A DNA stretch of 12,191 nt from JANQRV01 sp964533785 (GCA_964533785.1 CAZHNG010000211.1:1-12191); one strand, 5' to 3'. Shown: positions 1 through 7,469, numbered from the stretch's first letter. Program-made: numbers and translations. The notes: generated by a model from the sequence alone, not told the origin.

Positions 1-21
1 TCTTTTTTATTTCAATAACCT

Positions 22-45
22 TCAAGGGCTACTTTTAACCCTTGA
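22..45 (-). terminator. Weak hairpin downstream of larB, possible terminator
   Basis: Seven-base arms (TCAAGGG at 22-28 and CCCTTGA at 39-45) flank a 10-base loop about 55 bp past the larB stop. Read on the minus strand, the hairpin is followed by a loose A/T-rich stretch rather than an immediate U-tract. It is therefore only a weak candidate for the end of the lar transcript. Confidence 0.3.
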
Positions 46-99
46 TTCGCATTAAACATTAATTCGAGTAAAACTACCCCTAGTTAAGTGGCAGTAGAT

Positions 100-786
100 C
101 TAGCGTCTTCCCGACGATGAATGTCGGGATGCAGCGTCTAACAAATTGTTCATAATCCGGAAAGCCGCCATCGCAGCTCCGTATCCATTATCAATATTCA
201 CGACGGTAATTCCGTTGGCACAACTGGCGAGCATAGTGGTCAACGCCGATTGCCCTTCGGCGGCCACACCGTAACCCACGCTGGCCGGTACGGCGATAAT
301 CGGCTGGGGTAACAACCCTCCCATTACCGTCGGCAGCGCCCCTTCAAAACCAGCCACCACGATCAGCACCTTGAATTGCCGTAAGGTTTCCAGCCGGCTC
401 AACAACCGGTGCAAGCCGGAAACACCAATGTCTTGAATGCACGTCGCCTTATGCCCCAAATATTCCAACGTATAAAAAGCTTCGTTGACCACAAACTGGT
501 CAGCAGAGCCCGCAGAAACAATTGCAATCTCTCCTTCTCGCAGCCCTTCTGTCTTCCGGTTGACGGAAAAGACACCCGACAAGGTATCGTAAAAAGCATC
601 CGGGTAATGCACCAATAATTGTTGGATCTTATGCTCTTGCAGCTTGGTCACAAAAGCAGGCTGGCCGGATTCTTCGTAAAAGGCCAGGATGTCAACTAAT
701 ACTTCCACGGTTTTGGAGGCTCCGTAAATGATCTCGGGAAAACCGACTCGTTTTAGCCGGTCTAAATCTATGTTAAAGTTGCTCAT
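100..786 (-). CDS. larB: LarB, nickel-pincer cofactor biosynthesis carboxylase
   Basis: LarB carboxylates the pyridinium ring of nicotinic acid adenine dinucleotide and hydrolyses its phosphoanhydride bond, the first step in making the nickel-pincer nucleotide used by lactate racemase (LarA) and relatives. The 228-residue protein is related to PurE-type AIR carboxylases and has the family length. Recognisable blocks are an N-terminal GFPEIIYG segment (15-22), the SAGSADQ motif (91-97), DIGVSGLHRLL (119-129), VVAGFEGALPTVMGG (143-157), AVPASVGYG (165-173) and VVNIDNGYGA (195-204). Cys189 in the LASCAN segment lies where the catalytic cysteine of characterised LarB is expected. It is the second lar gene on this strand, 430 bp downstream of larE. 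An inserted-looking element fills that gap, so joint transcription is possible but not shown. No larC or larA is present in the window. Confidence 0.93.
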   Translation of the reverse strand: MSNFNIDLDRLKRVGFPEIIYGASKTVEVLVDILAFYEESGQPAFVTKLQEHKIQQLLVHYPDAFYDTLSGVFSVNRKTEGLREGEIAIVSAGSADQFVVNEAFYTLEYLGHKATCIQDIGVSGLHRLLSRLETLRQFKVLIVVAGFEGALPTVMGGLLPQPIIAVPASVGYGVAAEGQSALTTMLASCANGITVVNIDNGYGAAMAAFRIMNNLLDAASRHSSSGRR

Positions 787-902
787 ATTTTAATAGATTT
801 CAGATGTCAGATACTAAGTTTAATAGTGGCTTAACTTAAGTAAAATGATAACTCTGCCAAGATGTGAATCGCTGGCATTTAGAGTCTGATTTCCATAGCC
901 GT

Positions 903-944
903 CCACGTAGGGCCCGCCACGTGGGGCCCGCCACGTAGGGCCCG
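903..944. repeat. Three tandem copies of a 14-bp GC-rich unit
   Basis: The unit CCACGTAGGGCCCG occurs at 903-916, 917-930 and 931-944. Copy 2 differs by one base (A to G at position 7). Each copy contains the palindrome GGGCCC, and a degenerate tail continues to about 961. The first copy overlaps the left terminal inverted repeat of the 893-1197 element, so the array looks like an internal expansion of that end. Confidence 0.85.
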
Positions 945-985
945 TAGGGTCTGGGCCTGGGCAAACGTTTGAGAGCATGGAGCCC

Positions 986-1015
986 AAAAAGAAAAAATTA
1001 AAATTTTTTCTTTTT
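986..1015. repeat. Perfect AT-rich hairpin inside the 893-1197 element
   Basis: The arms AAAAAGAAAAAATT (986-999) and AATTTTTTCTTTTT (1002-1015) are perfectly complementary around a two-base centre. The stem is A/T only apart from one G-C pair. It is the central palindrome of the element and could extrude as a cruciform. It lacks the GC-rich stem of an intrinsic terminator. Confidence 0.75.
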
Positions 1016-1045
1016 AACTCTATGTTCTCCATATCTCTATGCCTG

Positions 1046-1072
1046 CCCGCCATTACTGGCACAGTAGGCGGG
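1046..1072. repeat. GC-rich hairpin inside the 893-1197 element
   Basis: CCCGCC (1046-1051) pairs with GGCGGG (1067-1072), and TACTG (1054-1058) pairs with CAGTA (1062-1066) around a GCA loop. There is a two-base bulge (AT) on the left arm. This makes an 11-bp stable stem. A T-tract does not follow closely on either strand, so a terminator role is not supported. Confidence 0.65.
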
Positions 1073-1216
1073 GTTCGATAAAAATTTTAAGAGACGAAGT
1101 CTCGAAAAATCAAAGATTTCAAAAGGTCTTTAACTCGATACTATAAATTAACGCTTAACCTGCCCGTACCCATAGGGCCCTACGTGGACGGCTATGGTCC
1201 GATGTCTTAATTTTAT

Positions 1217-2020
1217 TCAAAGATTATTAAGCGCCCGGTTTAACTTACCCGAAACCAGTCCTTCTTCATCGATGCGGCAAGATTCGAAGCCCAAAGTCGT
1301 AAATTTTTCCTGAATTGGTTCGATCAAGCCTTTCAAACGCTCAATCTCTTCGGACGGCACTTCAATTTTGGCTTCTTTACCGTAATGCCGTACCCTTACT
1401 TCGTTAAAGCCGTAATCATTCAAAACGGTTTCGGCATTTTCAATCTGCTTGAGTTTATAGGGAGTAATAAAATTACCGTAAGGCACCCTTGAGCTCAGGC
1501 AAGGACTCGCGGGCTTATTCCAATTCGGCAGACCAAAGTATTTTCCCAACGCCCTTACATCCGATTTGACTAACCCACAATCCGCTAACGGAGATTGGAT
1601 CTCGTGCTCATTGGCCGCCTGGATACCCGGACGGTAGTCTTTGTAATCGTCTTTATTGGTACCATTCAAAAGAGTATGACCGGGAAACCGCTCTTTCAGT
1701 AGATTCAGATCGGTATAAAGATGCGACTTACAGAAATAACAGCGATTGGCCGGATTGGAGAGGTAATTTTCATCCTCTATTTCTTTCGTTTCGATGATTT
1801 CCAAATGAATCCCAAATTGATCGCAGAAATCGATGGCTTCGGCGTAGTCCTTTCTTTTTAAACTTGGAGAAATGGAAATACAGCCAAAGGCTTTATCCCC
1901 TAAAAAGCGATGGGATAAAAACAGTACCAAGGCGGAATCTATTCCCCCTGAAAAGGCGGTGATAGTGCCCGCATGTCCCGCAAACCATTGCTCCAGATCC
2001 TTAATTTTTTGTTCTAACAT
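1217..2020 (-). CDS. larE: LarE, ATP-dependent sulfur transferase for nickel-pincer cofactor
   Basis: LarE adenylates the pyridine carboxylates made by LarB and converts them to thiocarboxylates. The 267-residue protein belongs to the PP-loop ATPase family: the AMP-forming P-loop SGGIDS is at 24-29 and the signature NKPASPCLSSRVPYG is at about 168-182. Cys174 in that signature corresponds to the sacrificial cysteine (Cys176) of the Lactobacillus plantarum enzyme. Two further cysteines in NRCYFCK (Cys94 and Cys97) make a three-cysteine set. In related LarE proteins such a set binds a [4Fe-4S] cluster that carries an extra sulfide, allowing catalytic instead of sacrificial sulfur transfer. This protein is therefore predicted to be of the cluster type. 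It is transcribed toward larB and divergently from the aldo/keto reductase gene. ATG at 2020 is the natural start, since the PP-loop follows at the usual distance. Confidence 0.94.
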   Translation of the reverse strand: MLEQKIKDLEQWFAGHAGTITAFSGGIDSALVLFLSHRFLGDKAFGCISISPSLKRKDYAEAIDFCDQFGIHLEIIETKEIEDENYLSNPANRCYFCKSHLYTDLNLLKERFPGHTLLNGTNKDDYKDYRPGIQAANEHEIQSPLADCGLVKSDVRALGKYFGLPNWNKPASPCLSSRVPYGNFITPYKLKQIENAETVLNDYGFNEVRVRHYGKEAKIEVPSEEIERLKGLIEPIQEKFTTLGFESCRIDEEGLVSGKLNRALNNL

Positions 2021-2096
2021 AGTTTTGGCTTGTTAAAAATAAATATACGGTACAATTGATTTAGTTGGAAAGGATTGGGGGATTTTTTTATTTTTC

Positions 2097-2137
2097 AAAA
2101 AGTAACGACGCTACTTGAAGTAGCGTCGTTACTTTTT
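2097..2137. repeat. 41-bp near-perfect palindrome in divergent intergenic region
   Basis: Twenty-base arms (AAAAAGTAACGACGCTACTT at 2097-2116 and its exact complement at 2118-2137) surround a single G. As RNA it would form a 19-bp stem with a three-base loop, preceded by A5 and followed by T5 on either strand, which is the build of a bidirectional intrinsic terminator. It lies between the divergent starts of larE (2020) and the aldo/keto reductase (2196), so it ends neither gene. It could instead be a leader hairpin of one of them, an insulator between promoters, or a dispersed palindromic repeat. Confidence 0.85.
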
Positions 2138-2195
2138 CCATAACAAAAATAGTAGTATATTAACAAGCAATGAAGAATTAAAAAAAGAAACACCT

Positions 2196-3194
2196 ATGAA
2201 ATCAGACAGGAGGTCCTTTCTAAAAACCTTAGCGGCGATGACGGCCGGTATGATCGTATCTTGTAACGAAGCGCAAGGCAACACCAATGGACTGCGCGAT
2301 CGCCTGGGAGACCTGTTACCATTGCGAACGCTGGGAAAGACGGGAGAAAAAGTAACCATGCTAGGCGTGGGTGGTGCGCATATCGGAAAATCCGATGAAA
2401 AAACGGCACAGGCCATTCTGGAAGCGGCTTTAGAAGGCGGCGTACGCTTTTTCGACAACGCAGAGTCATATAATTCAGGAGGAGCCGAAGTCAAATACGG
2501 GAAATACCTGGTGCCTAAATACCGGGATATTGCCTTTATCATGACCAAATCTACCGCCCGGAACGGTAAACTTGCGCAACAACATTTGGAAGATTCTCTC
2601 CGGCGTATGAAAACCGATTACGTCGACCTGTGGCAGATTCACGCGGTTACCAGTCCTTCGGATGTTGACGGCCGGATCGAAAATGGCGTACTGGAGGTAG
2701 CCAGAAAAGCCAAAGAAAGCGGTAAAGCAAGGTTTATAGGCTTCACTGGTCATTCTGATTTTAATGCTCACCAACGGATGCTGGAACGTACGGAGATACT
2801 GGAAACCTGCCAGATGCCGATCAACTGCTTCGACCCTTCTTATAAAAGCTTTATCAAAAATGTCATGCCAACCCTGTTGGAGCGCAATATGGGTATCCTG
2901 GCCATGAAAACCCTTTCTAACGGCGGGTTTTTCGGTGGAACGCGACATTTTCACGGTGGGGACAATCCAAAATTGGTACCGAATGTAGTTAGCATTCAGG
3001 AGGCTTTGCACTTTGTCTGGTCGCTACCGGTTAGCGTCCTAATTACCGGACCTGACCACGCGGATATGATGCGGGAAAAAATTGCCTTGGCCAAATCCTT
3101 CAAACAAATGGAGGAAGAGGATCGCCTGGCGTTGGTTGACCGGGTGGCTAATGCTGGTTACGATGGGAATTTGGTGGAGTTTTATAAGGTGTGA
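2196..3194 (+). CDS. Tat-exported aldo/keto reductase
   Basis: A 332-residue NAD(P)H-dependent oxidoreductase of the aldo/keto reductase superfamily; its carbonyl substrate is not predictable. The N-terminus carries a twin-arginine signal, DRRSFLKTL (4-12), followed by a hydrophobic stretch and IVSC (20-23). It should therefore be exported folded with bound cofactor, and Cys23 could be a lipidation site. The catalytic tetrad is visible: Asp87 and Tyr92 in FFDNAESY, Lys118 in IMTKS and His149 in DLWQIHA. The (beta/alpha)8 fold follows with GFTGHSDF around 180 and a C-terminal segment containing VLITGPDHADMM. No C-terminal ferredoxin-like cysteine cluster is present. The regulator gene starts 58 bp downstream on the same strand, so the two may be co-transcribed. 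ATG at 2196 is preceded by an A-rich sequence rather than a strong Shine-Dalgarno site. Confidence 0.9.
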   Translation: MKSDRRSFLKTLAAMTAGMIVSCNEAQGNTNGLRDRLGDLLPLRTLGKTGEKVTMLGVGGAHIGKSDEKTAQAILEAALEGGVRFFDNAESYNSGGAEVKYGKYLVPKYRDIAFIMTKSTARNGKLAQQHLEDSLRRMKTDYVDLWQIHAVTSPSDVDGRIENGVLEVARKAKESGKARFIGFTGHSDFNAHQRMLERTEILETCQMPINCFDPSYKSFIKNVMPTLLERNMGILAMKTLSNGGFFGGTRHFHGGDNPKLVPNVVSIQEALHFVWSLPVSVLITGPDHADMMREKIALAKSFKQMEEEDRLALVDRVANAGYDGNLVEFYKV

Positions 3195-3252
3195 GTGAGT
3201 GAATTGATTTGACCAAACAATAGTTAATAAAACAAAAACACTGTCTCATTAA

Positions 3253-4896
3253 ATGCCCGCTTATCCTCCCATTCGCCTAATCATCCTATTCGTATTTTTA
3301 ATTCAATGGCATTTTGTAAAGGCGCAACCCCTTTCTTTCACCAAATTCATACAAGAAGATTTCGTGACTACCGTTTTTCAGGATAGCCATGGCTTTTTGT
3401 GGTTAGGTACGCCGGGGGGATTGAAACGCTTCGATGGTTATTATTTCAAAACTTTTCGGTATAACGAAACGGATTCCTTAAGCCTAAGCAATGATGAGAT
3501 TTGGAATATTGATGAGGACGAAGCGGGTTATCTTTGGGTAGGTACCAATAAGGGGCTGAACCGGTTGGATCCTAAACGAGAAACCTTTACTCGTTTTAAG
3601 CGTGACCTGACCAAACCTGACGGCCTCACTAACGACGAAATTATCGATCTATTGGCCGATACCGCCGGAACCGTTTGGGTAGCGACTGCCAATGGTTTAA
3701 ACCGTTATCTCCCAAAAACGAATAGTTTCAAACGCTACCTTTTTCATCCCAATACCGTACGTCCAAGCCGGACACCCATTCAAACCCGTATGGGTACCAT
3801 TTGGGTAGGCGTTCGAGATACCCTTTACCGCTATGAAGAAAAGACCGATCGTTTTACGGGTATCCCATTGCCAGGTAATGACAAGGCCGCCAATGCCATT
3901 CGCCTGATTTATGAAGACCAGGCCGGTTATCTTTGGATAGGTACGCAAATCAACGGCGCCTTCTGTTTCGACCCACGTCGAATGACGTTCTTGGAGCATT
4001 ATAAAAATGAACCAGGAAATCCTAATACGCTTAGCCACAACAAAGTATCCGCTTTCATCCAAAACGGCCATGAACTGTGGATAGGTACGACCGGCGGTGG
4101 CTTAAACGTATTGAATTTGGAAACCAACCGCATCACCCGCTTTGTTGGAACATCTCCTGACCCCTTTGGCGTCAATTCCGAAACCATTCGCGATGCCTGG
4201 GAAGATAACCGGGGAAACATCTGGCTAGGCACTTATTACGATGGACTGTACCAATTCAAAAGTGGTCAACGGATTTTTCACCATTTTGATCAAAAAAGCG
4301 GATTGCAGGCTAAAAAAGTGTACGACATTGAAGAAACGTCTGATGGCAAGATATGGATAACTATGGGTACCGGCGGGCTTGCCATTTTTGATCCCGCGAA
4401 CAATCGTTTTACCGGTTATTATCAATATGAGCCGGGGAACAACAATGGGTTGCCGCCGGGCAGATTACGGCGATTGCAAAAGGATCGAGCCAGTCAATTG
4501 TGGGTCGCATCCCAAAGTGGTGGTATTAGCCGTTTGGATAACGCATCAGGTCTTTTTAAAAAAGAATTACCCAAACGACCCGAAGACTTATCCTACCTTG
4601 ACTTTCTAATGGATTTTTTGATAGAGGAGAACGGCGATATATGGATCGCCCGACAGGAGGGATTGGTGAAATATGTAGCTGCCACTCAATCCTATAAATC
4701 TTATATCTTACCGGAAAAAAATGATTCGACGTTAAACCAAGGGCAAAATACTTATATAACAAGCATTTATCGGGATCGCCAACAACAACTGTGGTTGACT
4801 ACTAATGCTGGCCTAAACCTCTATCTACCCGAAACGGATAACCTTCGAGTTTTTTCCTTTTCAGCATCGAATACTAAGAATAGTAGAAGATCGTAG
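3253..4896 (+). CDS. Hybrid two-component regulator, N-terminal fragment (sensor propellers)
   Basis: This frame encodes the periplasmic sensor part of one hybrid two-component system protein; the rest continues in the next frame from about 4850 to 7264. A signal peptide is visible at residues 1-25 (hydrophobic LIILFVFLI, then VKA before Gln25). Eleven propeller-blade (Reg_prop) repeats follow, each with a W-hydrophobic core such as GFLWLG (about 47-52), GYLWVGT, GTVWVA, GYLWIGT, HELWIGT, GNIWLGT, GKIWIT, SQLWVA, GDIWIA and QQLWLTT. Three more blades lie beyond the frameshift, giving 14, as expected for two seven-bladed propellers. In this frame the protein runs out after LRVFSFSA into a short unrelated tail and stops at 4896. 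In homologues such propellers bind carbohydrate breakdown products. As it stands, this fragment would be a secreted sensor without a membrane anchor. Confidence 0.85.
   Translation: MPAYPPIRLIILFVFLIQWHFVKAQPLSFTKFIQEDFVTTVFQDSHGFLWLGTPGGLKRFDGYYFKTFRYNETDSLSLSNDEIWNIDEDEAGYLWVGTNKGLNRLDPKRETFTRFKRDLTKPDGLTNDEIIDLLADTAGTVWVATANGLNRYLPKTNSFKRYLFHPNTVRPSRTPIQTRMGTIWVGVRDTLYRYEEKTDRFTGIPLPGNDKAANAIRLIYEDQAGYLWIGTQINGAFCFDPRRMTFLEHYKNEPGNPNTLSHNKVSAFIQNGHELWIGTTGGGLNVLNLETNRITRFVGTSPDPFGVNSETIRDAWEDNRGNIWLGTYYDGLYQFKSGQRIFHHFDQKSGLQAKKVYDIEETSDGKIWITMGTGGLAIFDPANNRFTGYYQYEPGNNNGLPPGRLRRLQKDRASQLWVASQSGGISRLDNASGLFKKELPKRPEDLSYLDFLMDFLIEENGDIWIARQEGLVKYVAATQSYKSYILPEKNDSTLNQGQNTYITSIYRDRQQQLWLTTNAGLNLYLPETDNLRVFSFSASNTKNSRRS
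4850..4896 (+). other. Frameshift site splitting the hybrid regulator
   Basis: Propeller coding passes from the frame of 3253 to the next frame within this stretch. A run of six T (4850-4855) follows CGAG. Removing one T gives LRVFPFQHRILRIVEDRSGN, an uninterrupted propeller linker with a normal next blade (GNLWVG). The shift could also lie slightly downstream, up to the stop at 4896. The second frame is open from 4817, just after a TAA at 4814-4816. A homopolymer indel, either genuine or a sequencing error, is the simplest explanation; programmed frameshifting is less likely. Confidence 0.85.
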
Positions 4897-7264
4897 CGGC
4901 AACCTGTGGGTCGGCTCTGGTCATAAACCTGAAAGCGGACAATTTATTTTCGATAAAGAAAAACAGACTTTTTCCAAAGCTGCAAACATCGTAGGAATAC
5001 CCTTACTAGAGGACAGACAAGGACAAATCTGGTTTTACAATAGTTCTTATATCACGCGGTACGAACCAGCTAAAAGAAAGGCAACGCTTCTGAGTGAGCA
5101 GGATGGTTTGGCAGAAGGTTTCTACTGGACGGCCCATTTGGCTGAAAGCGGAGAACTTTATCTGGGGGGTATCAGTGGTTTCACGGTTTTTCATCCTGAT
5201 AGCCTGCAGGAAGCCAACCAACGGCCGCGGATGGTGCTCACCAATTTCCGCTTGTTCAATCAAACGGTGCCCATGAAAGGTTCGCGTAGAGATACTTTAG
5301 CATGGGGATCACCGTTATCACAAAGCATTACTTTTACGGAAAGCATCACCCTGAAGCATTGGCAAAATTACTTTTCCCTCGAATTTTCGGCTTTGGATTT
5401 CACGGCTCCTGCCACCAATCGATATCGGTACCAACTCGAAGGATACCGTGAAGAATGGGTGTATACTGATGCCGACCGGCGCTTTGTCACCTACACCAAT
5501 CTAAGCCCGGGAACCTACACCTTCCGGGTACAAGGAGCTACCCGCAACGGCCCGTGGAGCGACGAGGCGGCTACCCTGCAGATCCACATACTATCACCCT
5601 GGTGGAAAACCGTCTGGGCCTATCTGATATACGCTTTGGCGGCTTTTTTGGTGATCCGCACGATTTATCTCTTTCACCTCAAACGCCAATTGGCACAAGC
5701 CGAAACGGACCGATTAAAAGAACTGGATGCAGCCAAATCCCACCTGTTTGCCAACGTCACGCATGAATTTCGCACCCCTTTGACGGTCATCCTGGGCATG
5801 ACCCAACAAATCAAAGCGCAGCCTAAAGGATGGCTGCATGAGGGTTTGGATGCCATCCAACGCAATGGTCAACAACTCCTTCGATTGGTTAATCAGATGC
5901 TCGACCTTTCTCGACTCGAAGTGGGTAATCTGCCAATCGAATATCAGCAAGGTGAGGTGATGAGCTTTCTAGCTTATCTCGTGCAATCTTTTCAGTCTTT
6001 TGCGGAAAGCAAGGAAATTGAGCTGCAGTTTGAGAAAAAAGTCGATACCCTCGAAATGGATGTTGCACCCGATATGCTTTCGAAAATCATCCAGAATCTC
6101 GTTTCTAATGCGCTTAAATTTACCCCTCCCGGAGGTAGCGTAAAGGTCGTAGCTGAGAAGCATAACCAACAGTTGATCATCCAAGTATCAGATACGGGGA
6201 TGGGTATTGCTGCTGAAACTTTACCGCATATTTTCGACCGTTTTTTCCAGGCAGATCCCGGTAACAATCTGGGCAATACCCGTCAAGAAGAAGGCATGGG
6301 TATCGGTTTGGCTTTAGTAAAGGAATTGACAGAAGCCTTGGAAGGAACAATTCAGGTGATGAGTATTCCCAATAGCCGAACTGTTTTTACCCTCAACTTG
6401 CCCATAAAAAATAAGGCACCTAAAGCTAGCCTCCCGCTTTTTGAACCACTGGCACCGGTTGCCAAAGAAGGTCACCCACGACCAACAACCGTTTTGAACG
6501 CAGTAGCACCGCTGGTTTTGATCATTGAAGATAATCTCGATGTATCCAATTACATTGCTAGTTGTTTGCAATATCGTTATCGACTAGATACGGCACTGAA
6601 CGGGCGCATCGGTATTGAAAAAGCACTGGAAAAAATCCCGGACCTCATCATTTGCGATGTCATGATGCCCGAAGTAAATGACTACGAGGTCTGTCATACC
6701 CTCAAAAACGATGAACGTACCAGCCACATTCCGATTGTTATGCTGACCGCCAAAGCCGACGACCAATCTCGCCTCGAAGGTTTGCAGCGAGGAGCTGATG
6801 CATATCTCATCAAACCCTTCAACCGGGAAGAGATAAATATCCGATTGGCAAAATTACATGAGCTGCGTCAGAAGTTGCAAGCACGCTTTGCCCATTTTCC
6901 AGCTGCTACTTCCAAAACTACCCCGGTCGATTCAGAAGATGCCTTCCTACAAAAATTGAGAACGCTGGTACTTAATCATCTAAGTGATGAGATCTTCGGT
7001 ATTCCTGAAGTTTGTAAAGCCTTAAACATTAGTCGCTCTCAGCTTCATCGGAAGCTCACTGCGCTTACCGGACGTTCGACCTCACGCGTCATTCGCTCCA
7101 TTCGTTTACAAAAAGCAAAAGAACTGCTCCTGCAGAGCAGCCTGAATATCTCCGAAATAGCTTACCAAACCGGCTTCAAAACCCACAGCCATTTCACCAC
7201 TGTCTTCACCGAAGCATTTGGTCAATCGCCCACTGAACTTCGGGATAATCCGCTGGTGCAATAA
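4850..7264 (+). CDS. Hybrid two-component regulator, C-terminal fragment (kinase, receiver, AraC output)
   Basis: This is the remainder of the hybrid regulator, about 804 codons, giving about 1,336 residues when joined to 3253. Domains in order, with approximate joined numbering: last three propeller blades; Y_Y_Y domain (about 700-780, with YRYQLEGY and LSPGTYTFRVQ); transmembrane helix (about 782-808, after SPWWKTVW); HisKA with phospho-acceptor His837 in FANVTHEFRTPLT; HATPase with N-box NLVSNALKF, G1 SDTGMGIA and G2 EGMGIGLAL; receiver with IIEDN, phospho-acceptor Asp1135 in IICDVMMPE and Lys1187 in LIKPF; and an AraC-type helix-turn-helix (about 1225-1330). After Asp1135 the usual MDG reads VND. 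The kinase is therefore expected to autophosphorylate, pass phosphate to its own receiver and bind DNA from the inner membrane. The first usable start is a TTG at 5108, which encodes a leucine of a conserved blade and is unlikely to be a real start. Confidence 0.88.
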   Translation, partial: FFPFQHRILRIVEDRSGNLWVGSGHKPESGQFIFDKEKQTFSKAANIVGIPLLEDRQGQIWFYNSSYITRYEPAKRKATLLSEQDGLAEGFYWTAHLAESGELYLGGISGFTVFHPDSLQEANQRPRMVLTNFRLFNQTVPMKGSRRDTLAWGSPLSQSITFTESITLKHWQNYFSLEFSALDFTAPATNRYRYQLEGYREEWVYTDADRRFVTYTNLSPGTYTFRVQGATRNGPWSDEAATLQIHILSPWWKTVWAYLIYALAAFLVIRTIYLFHLKRQLAQAETDRLKELDAAKSHLFANVTHEFRTPLTVILGMTQQIKAQPKGWLHEGLDAIQRNGQQLLRLVNQMLDLSRLEVGNLPIEYQQGEVMSFLAYLVQSFQSFAESKEIELQFEKKVDTLEMDVAPDMLSKIIQNLVSNALKFTPPGGSVKVVAEKHNQQLIIQVSDTGMGIAAETLPHIFDRFFQADPGNNLGNTRQEEGMGIGLALVKELTEALEGTIQVMSIPNSRTVFTLNLPIKNKAPKASLPLFEPLAPVAKEGHPRPTTVLNAVAPLVLIIEDNLDVSNYIASCLQYRYRLDTALNGRIGIEKALEKIPDLIICDVMMPEVNDYEVCHTLKNDERTSHIPIVMLTAKADDQSRLEGLQRGADAYLIKPFNREEINIRLAKLHELRQKLQARFAHFPAATSKTTPVDSEDAFLQKLRTLVLNHLSDEIFGIPEVCKALNISRSQLHRKLTALTGRSTSRVIRSIRLQKAKELLLQSSLNISEIAYQTGFKTHSHFTTVFTEAFGQSPTELRDNPLVQ

Positions 7265-7354
7265 TAACGAAAGCATTTGGAACACCGGGAACAGCCTTTT
7301 TGGTCACCCCTCCTTTACTTTGGGTGTGTCTTGGTGCTGTACCGGACTTGTTCT

Positions 7355-7404
7355 ATATATTGTCACCTATAACCGCATAATCAAATTGATAGTGACAAAT
7401 ATAT
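7355..7404. repeat. Imperfect AT-rich inverted repeat downstream of the regulator
   Basis: ATATATTGTCACCTAT (7355-7370) and ATAGTGACAAATATAT (7389-7404) are imperfect inverted copies sharing a GTGACA/TGTCAC core. They are separated by 18 bases and begin about 90 bp after the regulator stop. There is no GC-rich stem or clean T-tract, so a terminator role is weak. A decayed operator or repeat is equally possible. Confidence 0.45.
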
Positions 7405-7469
7405 TTCGTCATCTATAGCGCTCATAACCAAGTCAATTGTAAATTTAAAAATTCAATTCCCTCGATAGT

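Larger units (their letters stand above)
893..1197. mobile_element. 305-bp MITE-like element with 23-bp terminal inverted repeats
   Basis: The two ends, 893-915 and 1175-1197, are perfect 23-bp inverted repeats beginning CCATAGCCGTCCACG. They are GC-rich and sit in otherwise AT-rich intergenic DNA between larE and larB. The flanking octamers TCTGATTT (885-892) and TCCGATGT (1198-1205) match at 6 of 8 positions and could be a decayed target-site duplication. The interior holds a 14-bp tandem repeat, an AT-rich perfect hairpin, a GC-rich hairpin and two small stem-loops (1091-1103 and 1107-1119). There is no transposase gene, so if mobile it is non-autonomous. The element reading is an inference from structure; a structured RNA or a recombination hairpin are alternatives. 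Confidence 0.5.

Noticed and set aside
820..1062. 80-codon minus-strand open frame across the hairpin-rich element
   Set aside because: Its sequence comes from the tandem GC repeat and the A/T hairpin (GPTWRAPRGGP and a KRKNFNFFF stretch). It resembles no family and is best explained as open by chance.
5108..7264. Independent gene starting at TTG 5108
   Set aside because: The TTG encodes a leucine inside a conserved propeller blade (DGLAEGFYW), and propeller coding continues upstream to about 4850. It is the rest of the frameshifted regulator, not a separate gene.
3253..7264. Programmed frameshift producing two products from the regulator
   Set aside because: The T6 run lacks a recognisable downstream pseudoknot or internal Shine-Dalgarno stimulator, and hybrid regulators of this type are normally single chains. 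An indel is simpler.
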